This document shows, piece after piece, positions 26,707 through 35,169 of a stretch of 64,000 nucleotides of DNA. Both the position numbers and the translations under genes were made by a program. Origin of the DNA: Geomonas diazotrophica. GTDB taxonomy: Bacteria; Desulfobacterota; Desulfuromonadia; Geobacterales; Geobacteraceae. Numbering within the stretch: position 1 is the first letter of the stretch; each line of letters begins with the position of its first letter. The DNA lies in contig NZ_JAHLMF010000005.1 of assembly GCF_018919385.1 (NCBI RefSeq), forward strand, positions 62,001 to 126,000, given 5' to 3'. Under the pieces are notes generated by a model. That model had not been told where the DNA came from. It ran no database searches and worked only from the letters and a program-made list of their open reading frames with translations.

Positions 26707-27588
26707 ATGGACAAACTGAAAGTAGCCCTGGTGCAGCAGGCCCTCACGGCGGGGCGCGACGAGATGGTGGCCGCCACCACTGCCAGGATCCGCGAAGCCG
26801 CCGGCCAGGGAGCGCAGCTCGTGCTCCTCCAGGAGCTGCACACCGGCAGCTACTTCTGCCAGACCGAGGACATCGCCTGCTTCGACCTCGCCGAGACCAT
26901 CCCCGGCCCCTCGACCGAGCAGTTCGGCGCTCTGGCCCGCGAACTCGGCGTGGTGATCGTCACCTCCCTCTTCGAGCGCCGCGCTCCCGGGCTGTACCAC
27001 AACACCGCGGTGGTATTGGAGAAGGACGGCTCAATCGCCGGGAAGTACCGCAAGATGCACATCCCGGACGACCCGGCCTTCTACGAGAAGTTCTACTTCA
27101 CCCCCGGCGACCTCGGCTTCGAGCCGGTGCAGACCTCAGTCGGCAAGCTGGGCGTGCTGGTCTGCTGGGACCAGTGGTACCCGGAAGCGGCGCGTCTCAT
27201 GGCGCTTGCCGGCGCCGACCTCCTCATCTACCCGACCGCCATCGGCTGGGACCCGCGCGACGAGGCCGCCGAACAGCAGCGCCAGTTGGACGCCTGGGTC
27301 ACCGTGCAGCGCGCCCACGCGGTCGCCAACGGCATCCCGGTCGTCAGCGTGAACCGCGTCGGCTTCGAGGCCGACCCGAGCGGCGCTGGCGCCGGCATCA
27401 AGTTCTGGGGTTTCAGCTTCGCGGCCGGACCGCAGGGAGAATTCCTGGCCCGCGCCGGCGAGGATGAAGAACTGCTGGTCGTCGATCTCGACCTGCGCCG
27501 CAGCGAGGACGTGCGCCGCATCTGGCCGTTTTTGCGCGACCGCCGCATCGACGCCTACGGCGACCTCGTCAAGCGCTACCGGGACTAA
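26707..27588 (+). CDS. aguB: N-carbamoylputrescine amidase
   Basis: Carbon-nitrogen hydrolase that converts N-carbamoylputrescine to putrescine, ammonia and CO2. The ATG at 26707 follows GGAG at good distance and gives 293 residues; an ATG five codons earlier is possible. The nitrilase-family triad is visible: Glu in LLQELHTGSYF, Lys in YRKMHIPDD and Cys in VLVCWDQWYPEAAR. It lies 191 bases after aguA with a palindromic repeat between them. The pair supplies putrescine without ornithine decarboxylase. Confidence 0.96.
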   Translation: MDKLKVALVQQALTAGRDEMVAATTARIREAAGQGAQLVLLQELHTGSYFCQTEDIACFDLAETIPGPSTEQFGALARELGVVIVTSLFERRAPGLYHNTAVVLEKDGSIAGKYRKMHIPDDPAFYEKFYFTPGDLGFEPVQTSVGKLGVLVCWDQWYPEAARLMALAGADLLIYPTAIGWDPRDEAAEQQRQLDAWVTVQRAHAVANGIPVVSVNRVGFEADPSGAGAGIKFWGFSFAAGPQGEFLARAGEDEELLVVDLDLRRSEDVRRIWPFLRDRRIDAYGDLVKRYRD

Positions 27589-27609
27589 CGGCGTACCTCT
27601 CGACCCCTG

Positions 27610-27733
27610 CTCTCCCCCCTCGCCCGCCGGGAGAGGGGCGGGGGTGAGGGTGCCGCAGTAGGCAGCATCACGGCTTCGTGGCATCTCCCTCACCCGCCCT
27701 TCGGGCACCCTCTCCCAAAGGGAGAGGGGATGC
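27610..27733. repeat. Paired palindromic repeat, copy 2
   Basis: It is the same family as at 26566-26690: CTCTCCCCCC with GGGAGAGGGGCGGGGGTGAGGG on one side, CTCCCTCACCCGCC and CCCTCTCCCAAAGGGAGAGG on the other. It fills the gap between aguB and the second SNF2 gene. Confidence 0.85.
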
Positions 27734-27815
27734 CACATACGAGCCGGGCCAATGCCACATCCGAGCCGGGTCAATCCACGTCCGAGCAAGGCCAATGCCA
27801 CATCCGAGCAAGGCC
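27730..27815. repeat. Four imperfect 21-22-bp direct repeats upstream of the second SNF2 gene
   Basis: The copies start at 27730, 27752, 27774 and 27795 and share the core CCACATCCGAGC. They lie immediately after palindromic repeat copy 2 and end about 30 bases before the GTG start of the SNF2 gene. The frame is open through them, but the encoded peptide looks non-coding. Confidence 0.75.
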
Positions 27816-27845
27816 GGCGCTCCCAACGTCCAGAGGTCCGAACAG

Positions 27846-30800
27846 GTGACTCAGCCAAAACAACTTCACCCCAAACCGCATGACCTCTTGGCCCGCTGCA
27901 CGCCCCAACAGTCCGCGCTCGTCCAGCTCCTCTCCGTCATCCACGCGCCTCTTTCCAAGCACGTACTGCTCAACATCGTCAAGAAGGCCGGACTTGCCGC
28001 ACCTCCGGGACGGAGCTACACCGGCCTGGTCCTCGCCGAGATGCTGGAGGAGTTGAAGAACCTGGGCCTGGTCCGCCACACCGGCGAGGGAATTTCCTGC
28101 TCTCCCGAGGTCGCCCACGCTGCGACCCTGCACGCGATCGAGAGCGGCGCATTCGAGCCGATGGTCCGCGCCGCGGTTGCCGAAATCCCCTTGGTCTCCA
28201 ACTGGGGGAGCAACTTCTACCGCCTGTCGGCGCATGCCCTGCGCGACGTGCGCATCGGCGTCTACCGCAAGGATGCAAGGGAAGCCCTGGATGCCGCCGA
28301 ACGCTACCTGCGCCAGTTCCCCTACGAGGCCCAGCGCAGCCACCCCTTCGACGCCATCTGCTTTCACCCCTTCGACGAGCCGTGGTTCCGCTCCCTCCCC
28401 GTCGTGCTGCAGGGGGCGGCGCTGCAGGCGCACCTCACCTCCGCGAGAAGCACCCTGACGCCCGCCGAAGCCCCCTTCCGCGCACTTGCAGAACTGGCGG
28501 CACGCCCCGACGTCCCCCATTACCTGCTCGACCTTTATTGCCTGGAGCTGTTGTGGCGTGGCCGCACGTCCGATGCCGGGGCGGCCGCAGTCGAGGGGAG
28601 CAGTTCCACCCAAATTGCCGTGCTCGCCTGCTGTGCACTGCAGCGCGGCCAGTACGCCCGCTCCGCGGAGCTTTTCCGGTTGGCCCTCTCCGCGTTGCGC
28701 AAGGAGACCGGCAAGAGAAAGGCGTACCTCGACGACGGCACGGGCCCGTTCTTCATCCTGGCTCTTCTCGCCACCCAGGAAGCGAAACTCCTGGAGGAGG
28801 CCGCGGAACTGTGCCGCTTCATCGCCGCCAAGAGGGAGTGGCCGGACCAGGAGGTGTACCACGTCCTGCAGGGTGTGATCGGCGAGCGGCAAGGTGGGCG
28901 CAGCAGCAAGGAGCTCCAGGAGGCGACCCTGCAGCGCGCCCCCCAAAGCCCGCTCCACGCCTTGTTCCGGCTGATGGCGCTCTACTGGTGCGCAAGCGAT
29001 CAGCATCGCGGCGAGGCCAAGAAGCTTGCCGGCCTTGTGCAGCGGCTGCAGGACGCGGGCCAGCTCTGGCTTGCCCGCGAGATCGAGCAGGCGAGCGAGC
29101 CTGCCGCACCGTCGCCACCTTCTGCACCGTCACCCTCCCCTGAGGCCGCAGCGACGCCTCTGTATCGCGCCTTGGCCCCGGTCGAATCCTGGCAAAGCTC
29201 CATCTCGGCCCTGCTGCGCCTGAACAGCGAGGAGGCGACGGACCCGGCAGCCCCCCAGTCGCGCCTCATCTGGCACTTCGAGGAGTTGCGCGGCTTCTTC
29301 CAGATCACCCCAAGGGAGCAGAAGCAGACGCCCAACGGCAAGTGGAGCGGTGGCCGAAATGTCGCGCTCAAGCGGCTGGTCGAGGAAGCGGAGAGTCTCG
29401 ATTTCCTCAGCGCCCAGGACCGCCTCATCTGCGCCTGCATCAAGAAGGATCGCGGCGCCGGCTACTATAACCGTGAGAGCTACGTGTTGGACCAGGACCA
29501 GGCGGTGCCGCTCATGGTCGGCCACCCGCAGGTCTACCTCGACGCCGCCGCCTCGGTTCGCCTGGAGCTGGTGCACGGAGAACCGGAAATCCAATTGACC
29601 GCGGAGGGGGAGACCCTGCAGCTGCAGTTCTTCCCCCCTTTCCAGCAGGATCAGAAGCTGTACCTCCAGAAGGAGACCCCGACGCGGATCAAGGTCTACC
29701 AGGCCAGAAGCGAGCACAAGAAGATCGCAGCCATCATCGGCGCCGGCCTGAAGCTTCCCGCCCGGGCCAAGGACCAGGCGCTCGCCGCGATAAACTCGCT
29801 CGCTTCGGTCCTCACCGTGCACTCGGACATCGGCGTCGACTCGGCCGGGCAGATCCCGGGGGACGCCACCCCGCACTTCCACCTGCTGCCGTACCAGGGC
29901 GGACTGCGGCTGCAGCTCCTGGTGCGCCCCTTCTCGGACGCGGGCCCCTATTTCCGTCCCGGTGCCGGAGGCGAGACGGTCCTCGCCGAGGTCGAGGGGA
30001 AGCGGGTTCAGACCAGGCGCGACCTGAAGCAGGAGGAGGAATGCGCCGCCGCGGCCCTGGCCCAGCTCACGGTATTGGGCGAGACAGAGGAGATCGAGGG
30101 TGAGTGGCTGATTCCCGCGACGGAGAATGCGCTGGAACTCTTGGTGCAATTGCAGGCGCTTGGCGAATCGGTCCGGGTTTCCTGGCCGCATGGCGCCCGC
30201 TTCAAGGTAAAACAGACGGTTACCCCCGGACATTGCAAGCTTTCCGTGAGGCAGGCCAAGGACTACTTCGAGCTCGAAGGGGAGGTGAAGGTAAACGAGG
30301 GTCTGGCCCTCGACCTGCGTCAGCTGGTGGAATTGGCCCGCAACGCGCAGGGGCGCTTCGTGGAACTGGGCGACGGCGAATTCCTCGCCCTCTCCTCCCA
30401 GCTGCGGCGCTACCTCGACGATCTCACCTCCTGCGCCGATCCCCACGGCGCCGCCTTCCGCTTCCATCCCCTCGCCTCCTCCCTGTTCGAGGATTTCGCC
30501 GCTGAAGCGGGCGAATTCCAGGGCGACCGATACTGGCAGGCGCAGATGAAACGGCTGCACGAGGCCGAGGCCTTCAGGCCGCAGCTTCCCGGCACGCTCC
30601 AGGCGGAGCTGCGCGGCTACCAGGTCGAGGGCTTCAACTGGCTGAACCGGCTCTCCTACTGGGGCGTAGGCGCCTGCCTCGCCGACGACATGGGGCTCGG
30701 CAAAACGGTCCAGGCGCTGGCCCAGATCCTCAGCATGGCGCCGCAGGGCCCGTCCCTCGTGGTGGCGCCCACCTCGGTCTGCCTGAACTGGGAGAGCGAG

Positions 30801-31988
30801 ACCGCCAGATTCGCGCCGACCCTGAACCGCATCGTCTACGGCGGCCCGAAACGATCCGAACTGCTGCAGGGGCTCAAGCCGCTCGACCTCGTCATCTGCA
30901 GCTATGGCTTGCTGCAACAGGACGCCGAACTGCTCGAGGCGGTGCAGTGGCAGGCCGTCGTCCTGGACGAGGCGCAGGCCATCAAGAACATGGCGACCAA
31001 GAGGAGCCAGGCCGCCATGAAGCTCCAGGGACGATTCAAGATGGTGGCCACCGGCACCCCGATCGAGAACCACCTGGGCGAACTCTGGAACGTGTTCCGC
31101 TTCATCAATCCGGGGCTGCTCGGCTCGCTGAAACAGTTCAACGTGAGGTACGCCGCACCCATCGAGAAAAGCGAGGACAAGAAGGCGCGCCAGCGGCTGA
31201 AAAGGCTGATCCAGCCCTTCATCCTGCGCCGCACCAAGAACCAGGTGCTCGAGGAACTCCCCCCCAGGACGGAGATCACCATCCCGGTAGAGCTCGGTAT
31301 GGAAGAAGTCGCGCTGTACGAGGCGATCAGGAAGAGCGCGCTGGACAACCTGGCCGGCGTCGGCAAGGTGGAGGGAAAGGGAGAGCTGCACCTGAAGATC
31401 CTGGCGGAGATCATGAGGCTGCGCCGCGCCTGTTGCAACCCGCGCCTGGTGCTGCCGGACAGTGCCATTCCGAGCGCAAAGCTGGCGGCCTTCGCCGAGA
31501 TCTTGGACGAACTGCGCGAGAACCGTCACAAGGCGCTGGTTTTCAGCCAGTTCGTCGGGCACCTGCAGATCATTCGCGGCTACCTGGATCGCGCCGGCAT
31601 CCCCTACCAGTACCTGGACGGCAGCACCCCCGCGCCAGAGCGCAAACTGCGGGTGGACGCGTTCCAGTCCGGCGCCGGGGACCTCTTCCTGATCAGCCTC
31701 AAAGCCGGCGGCGTCGGGCTCAACCTGACTGCCGCCGACTACGTCATCCACATGGACCCCTGGTGGAACCCCGCGGTGGAGGACCAGGCCTCCGACCGCG
31801 CCCACCGCATCGGTCAGCAGCGCCCGGTGACCATCTACCGTCTCGTCGCCAAGGGAACCATCGAAGAGAAGATCGTCGGCCTGCACCAGCAAAAGCGCGG
31901 GCTCGCCGACAGCCTGCTCGATGAAAGCGACCTCTCCGGCAAGGCGAGCGTAGAGGAGCTCCTGGCGCTGCTACGGTCAGGATCTTAG
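27846..31988 (+). CDS. Giant SNF2-family DEAD/DEAH helicase-like ATPase
   Basis: From the GTG at 27846 the protein is 1380 residues. The first roughly 450 residues are helical, alanine-rich and TPR-like (AALDAAERYLRQFPY, SAELFRLALSALRK). A middle domain of unknown fold follows. The SNF2 motor begins near residue 920. Walker A is DDMGLGKT with K953, then LDEAQAIKN, ATGTPIENHL, SLKAGGVGLNL and QASDRAHRIGQ. In-frame sequence upstream of 27846 is repeat DNA, so the later GTG start is preferred. It is a second large SNF2 protein with a domain layout unlike the one at 20704-24087. Confidence 0.92.
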   Translation: MTQPKQLHPKPHDLLARCTPQQSALVQLLSVIHAPLSKHVLLNIVKKAGLAAPPGRSYTGLVLAEMLEELKNLGLVRHTGEGISCSPEVAHAATLHAIESGAFEPMVRAAVAEIPLVSNWGSNFYRLSAHALRDVRIGVYRKDAREALDAAERYLRQFPYEAQRSHPFDAICFHPFDEPWFRSLPVVLQGAALQAHLTSARSTLTPAEAPFRALAELAARPDVPHYLLDLYCLELLWRGRTSDAGAAAVEGSSSTQIAVLACCALQRGQYARSAELFRLALSALRKETGKRKAYLDDGTGPFFILALLATQEAKLLEEAAELCRFIAAKREWPDQEVYHVLQGVIGERQGGRSSKELQEATLQRAPQSPLHALFRLMALYWCASDQHRGEAKKLAGLVQRLQDAGQLWLAREIEQASEPAAPSPPSAPSPSPEAAATPLYRALAPVESWQSSISALLRLNSEEATDPAAPQSRLIWHFEELRGFFQITPREQKQTPNGKWSGGRNVALKRLVEEAESLDFLSAQDRLICACIKKDRGAGYYNRESYVLDQDQAVPLMVGHPQVYLDAAASVRLELVHGEPEIQLTAEGETLQLQFFPPFQQDQKLYLQKETPTRIKVYQARSEHKKIAAIIGAGLKLPARAKDQALAAINSLASVLTVHSDIGVDSAGQIPGDATPHFHLLPYQGGLRLQLLVRPFSDAGPYFRPGAGGETVLAEVEGKRVQTRRDLKQEEECAAAALAQLTVLGETEEIEGEWLIPATENALELLVQLQALGESVRVSWPHGARFKVKQTVTPGHCKLSVRQAKDYFELEGEVKVNEGLALDLRQLVELARNAQGRFVELGDGEFLALSSQLRRYLDDLTSCADPHGAAFRFHPLASSLFEDFAAEAGEFQGDRYWQAQMKRLHEAEAFRPQLPGTLQAELRGYQVEGFNWLNRLSYWGVGACLADDMGLGKTVQALAQILSMAPQGPSLVVAPTSVCLNWESETARFAPTLNRIVYGGPKRSELLQGLKPLDLVICSYGLLQQDAELLEAVQWQAVVLDEAQAIKNMATKRSQAAMKLQGRFKMVATGTPIENHLGELWNVFRFINPGLLGSLKQFNVRYAAPIEKSEDKKARQRLKRLIQPFILRRTKNQVLEELPPRTEITIPVELGMEEVALYEAIRKSALDNLAGVGKVEGKGELHLKILAEIMRLRRACCNPRLVLPDSAIPSAKLAAFAEILDELRENRHKALVFSQFVGHLQIIRGYLDRAGIPYQYLDGSTPAPERKLRVDAFQSGAGDLFLISLKAGGVGLNLTAADYVIHMDPWWNPAVEDQASDRAHRIGQQRPVTIYRLVAKGTIEEKIVGLHQQKRGLADSLLDESDLSGKASVEELLALLRSGS

Positions 31989-32199
31989 CCTTCGTGCAAC
32001 AATCACCCTCTTTGAGTCACCCGTTATTTTCACATTCAAACTTCTTTCAATACTCTCGTCCCAGAATATAATGAACAATGTTGCTCTGCAGGCGGCAACT
32101 GCGACTGCTGCGACTAAAGTTAAATGTCCGCCGGGCCGATAACATTCACTGTGCTACCTGCAGCAGGAAGCTTCAATTCATCAGGCAAAGGCCGTAAAC

Positions 32200-33888
32200 G
32201 TGAGCCACTACTTCAACAACTCCCACAACCGAATCAGAACCATCGACCTCACTTTCTCTGCGGCATTGCTGCTGCTGACAGTGATGCTCTTTCTGTCCTA
32301 CCACATCAGGACGGAACTGGCGGAGACCAACGACCGGACCCAGCATACCTATGATGTAATCATGGCGGTGGACGATCTCAGCAACGGCCTGCTCCAGGCA
32401 GAAAGCAGCAGGCGCGCCTACGTACTGACCGGCAACGCCGAGCAGAAGGCCCGTTGCGAACTGTTCGCCCAGAAAACCGAAGAGAATCTCCGCGAGGTCC
32501 AACGGCTCACGGTCGACAACGGGGGGCAGCAGCAACGGCTTGCCAAGGTGTCGGAGCTTATCAAAAGAAAGCTGACAATTTTCAAGGTTTCCCTATCCGA
32601 ATTCGACCGGAGAGGGTACCTGGCCCCCCAGCAGGCACAGCTGACGGAAGAAGGCACCACCCTCATGACCGCCGTCCGCGTACGCATCGATGAGATCAAG
32701 GACCATGAAAAACAGTTACTGGGTGAGCGACGCAGCAAAGAGCATACGACCCTGCTGATCCTGACCGTAGTGGTTCTGTCGGGCATCTCCATCTCCATCA
32801 TCCTGCTGAGCCTCAGCTACTACATAGCGCGCCACGAGTCGCGCAGCCACCTCGTTGCCACAGGGGATCTGCAGGCCGCCAACAGGGACATCTCCGACTT
32901 GAGCAACATGACCCAGTTGCTGCAGTCCTGCTCCACCCTCGAGGAAGCACGGGGGATCCTCTCCTGCTACGGGGAAAAGCTCTTCCCTGACGATGCGGGC
33001 GCGATCTATCTGATCAACGCATCGAGAACACTGATGACCGATACCGCGACCTGGGGTGCCGCGAACCTGGCTCCCTTCACCCCGGACCAGTGTTGGGCCA
33101 TGCGGCTAGGACAGGCGCATGCCACTGTCGCCAAATCCGATGTGAAGTGCCTGCACGTCGAGGGGGGCAGCGGAACGCACCTCTGCATCCCTCTTGCCGC
33201 ACACCATGAAACCCTCGGGACGCTCTACCTCCACGTGCCCTGGGCAACCGAGCCGGACGAACTGGCCAGGGTGAAGATGAGGGCCACCGGGTTCGCGGAA
33301 CAAGTGGCGCTCGGCATACGGAACCTGCAGTTGCGGGAACAGCTGAGAGAACTCTCGATACGGGATCCGCTGACGGGATTGTTGAACCGGCGCCACATGG
33401 AAGAATCGCTTCTGCGGGAAATCAGCCGGGCAACCCGAACCAAGCAGCCGCTCAGTGTCGTCATGCTGGACATCGACCATTTCAAAAAGTTCAACGACAC
33501 TTTCGGCCACGAGGCGGGTGACCATGTCCTCAAGGAGGTCGGTCAAGTGTTGCTGAAAAACGTCCGCGACAGCGACATCGCCTGCCGTTTCGGGGGAGAG
33601 GAGTTCACCCTCATCCTTCCCGATGCCGACTGTGACACGGCCTTTGAGATCGGCAACCGGATCAGGGACGCGGTGAAAGGGCTGAATCTGGTCGTGGGAA
33701 GGCAGCACGTCGGGCGGATCTCCATCTCGGCAGGTGTCGCGGTATTCCCCGTGGACGGAGACACTATCAGGCAGCTTCTGTCAGCGGCGGACGGAGCCTT
33801 GTACGAGGCCAAGGAAAAGGGACGCGATCGGATCGTAGGAAGCTGTGCCGCCACCCGGCGACACGGCGACGAGCGGGCCGATGGGTAA
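32200..33888 (+). CDS. CHASE3-GGDEF diguanylate cyclase
   Basis: A 562-residue membrane signalling protein that should make cyclic di-GMP. Membrane segments near residues 15-33 and 184-206 bracket a CHASE3-like periplasmic domain (GLLQAESSRRAYVLTGN). A GAF-like segment follows (about 230-390). The GGDEF domain has GGEEF at 465-469, compatible with activity, and an RDSD inhibitory site five residues upstream, so product feedback is likely. The start is GTG with AAAGG upstream. No other c-di-GMP gene is adjacent. Confidence 0.94.
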   Translation: MSHYFNNSHNRIRTIDLTFSAALLLLTVMLFLSYHIRTELAETNDRTQHTYDVIMAVDDLSNGLLQAESSRRAYVLTGNAEQKARCELFAQKTEENLREVQRLTVDNGGQQQRLAKVSELIKRKLTIFKVSLSEFDRRGYLAPQQAQLTEEGTTLMTAVRVRIDEIKDHEKQLLGERRSKEHTTLLILTVVVLSGISISIILLSLSYYIARHESRSHLVATGDLQAANRDISDLSNMTQLLQSCSTLEEARGILSCYGEKLFPDDAGAIYLINASRTLMTDTATWGAANLAPFTPDQCWAMRLGQAHATVAKSDVKCLHVEGGSGTHLCIPLAAHHETLGTLYLHVPWATEPDELARVKMRATGFAEQVALGIRNLQLREQLRELSIRDPLTGLLNRRHMEESLLREISRATRTKQPLSVVMLDIDHFKKFNDTFGHEAGDHVLKEVGQVLLKNVRDSDIACRFGGEEFTLILPDADCDTAFEIGNRIRDAVKGLNLVVGRQHVGRISISAGVAVFPVDGDTIRQLLSAADGALYEAKEKGRDRIVGSCAATRRHGDERADG

Positions 33889-34011
33889 GTTCGGCAACCG
33901 TTTCCGTTGGTCATAAACGAAGCGGAACCCGGCGGCATCTTTTAGCAGTCGGTACGACTGGTACAATCATGCAGTTCTGCATCTCTTGAGCAAAATAAAG
34001 GGGGAAGAGAC

Positions 34012-34509
34012 ATGCTTGTATTTCGAAAGATCGCGATGGGAACAGCGCTACTGGCGCTCCTTGGTTCGGCACAGCTGACATTAGCGGGGCAAGGCAAGAC
34101 AGCCGATGCCAAGAGTGTGGAACGGGGCCGCTATCTGGTACAGATAGGCGGTTGCAACGACTGTCACACCAGCGGCTATGCGCTGGGTGCCGGAAAAGTC
34201 GCCGAGGAACAGTGGTTGACCGGCGACCAGCTCGGCTGGAAGGGCCCCTGGGGAACCACCTACCCGGCAAACCTCAGGAACTTCGCTGCGCAGATGTCGG
34301 AAAAGCAGTGGATCCGCTTCGCCCAGGCCGCGGAGACCCGTCCCCCCATGCCCTGGTACGACCTGCGCGCCATGTCCAAAGAGGATCTCCGCGCCATATA
34401 CCGCTATCTCAAGGCCTCAGGCCCCCGGGGCGAGAAAGCGCCCGCCTATTTGCCACCCGGCGCAGAGCCCGCCGGGCCTTACGTCCTTTTCCCCCAGCCG
34501 CCGAAGTAA
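34012..34509 (+). CDS. Periplasmic monoheme c-type cytochrome
   Basis: A 165-residue exported protein. A Sec signal peptide (FRKIAMGTALLALLGSAQLTLA) ends near residue 25. One heme site CNDCH follows GRYLVQIGG, and a distal Met is plausible in the TRPPMPWYDLRAMSKEDL region, as in class I cytochromes. The pattern resembles the small cytochrome subunits of alcohol or aldehyde dehydrogenases, but no such enzyme is adjacent. A hairpin follows the stop. Likely a periplasmic electron carrier. Confidence 0.9.
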   Translation: MLVFRKIAMGTALLALLGSAQLTLAGQGKTADAKSVERGRYLVQIGGCNDCHTSGYALGAGKVAEEQWLTGDQLGWKGPWGTTYPANLRNFAAQMSEKQWIRFAQAAETRPPMPWYDLRAMSKEDLRAIYRYLKASGPRGEKAPAYLPPGAEPAGPYVLFPQPPK

Positions 34510-34518
34510 CGCCGCTCT

Positions 34519-34549
34519 GACGGGGCGGGAGCGTTGGCTCCCCCCCGTC
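34519..34549 (+). terminator. Stem-loop after the monoheme cytochrome gene
   Basis: GACGGGG-C-GGGAGC and GCTCCC-C-CCCGTC pair around GTTG, 10 bases after the stop. No T-run follows, so termination strength is uncertain. Confidence 0.5.
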
Positions 34550-34649
34550 TCCACCCAAGCCTCATGTCCAAGTTGAGGTTCCTCTGGCAGGGACCGGCAT
34601 CTGCCACACCTGGCCGATTCTGCAGTAAAACAGTGAGCTCGTATTCTCG

Positions 34650-34693
34650 TTGACTTTGCCACGGTGCCCGGTGTATTAGAATAAAATTTCTAA
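34650..34693 (+). promoter_or_regulatory. Promoter with overlapping dyad upstream of the lipoprotein gene
   Basis: TTGACT at 34650-34655 and TATTAG at 34674-34679 are 18 bases apart. A perfect dyad, TTAGAA and TTCTAA around six bases (34676-34693), overlaps the -10 element and the expected start site, which would suit a repressor. Confidence 0.45.
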
Positions 34694-34730
34694 TAAACCG
34701 GATTAGACCTGCAGTTCAACGGAAGGAGCT

Positions 34731-35144
34731 ATGGCGAACCTCGATCTCGGCCCCACCCACCTGCGCAAACACCACTATCGCCTTTCCGCCCGCACAGCGG
34801 CCCTCATGGTCGCCTGCTCCCTTCTCTCCGGCTGCATGTGCCTCCTCAAAAACCCGCCCGACAGCGGCGTGAAGTTCTACCAGCAACTCGGCTCGGTCCA
34901 ATGCACGGGGGGTGGCAAGACCGTGGCCGAGGTTAAGCGGGACATCCTCACTGCCGGCATCACGGTCACCCAGACCAGCTGCGGTGTCGACGGCAGGATG
35001 TATCCCGCTGTCTGCGGCGCTCCCGACGGTCGCATCGCCATCTTCGAGATTGCTCCGGATCAGGCCCGGGCGGCCTTGGCCATCGGACTGAAACCGCTCA
35101 CCGAACTCCCCGACGCAACCGCTACCCCCTGCCCGGAGCGCTAA
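34731..35144 (+). CDS. Putative lipoprotein, unknown function
   Basis: A 137-residue protein with a hydrophobic segment ending in a lipobox (LLSGCMC, Cys near residue 35). The N-terminus before it is unusually long for a signal peptide. Several more cysteines (VQCTGG, TSCGVD, AVCGAPD, TPCPER) suggest disulfides in the periplasm. A GGAAGGAG site precedes the ATG. It lies 25 bases before the MFS gene and could be in one unit with it. No known family recognised. Confidence 0.7.
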   Translation: MANLDLGPTHLRKHHYRLSARTAALMVACSLLSGCMCLLKNPPDSGVKFYQQLGSVQCTGGGKTVAEVKRDILTAGITVTQTSCGVDGRMYPAVCGAPDGRIAIFEIAPDQARAALAIGLKPLTELPDATATPCPER

Positions 35145-35169
35145 CCCTAAAGAATCAGCGGAGACGAGC

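Noticed and set aside
27678-27845. ATG-type start at 27678 for the second SNF2 protein
   Set aside because: The added residues are translated palindromic and direct repeats. GTG at 27846 starts a sequence with normal codon use.
29130-31892. A 920-codon minus-strand frame over the second SNF2 gene
   Set aside because: It lacks any motif, while the plus strand carries all SNF2 motifs.
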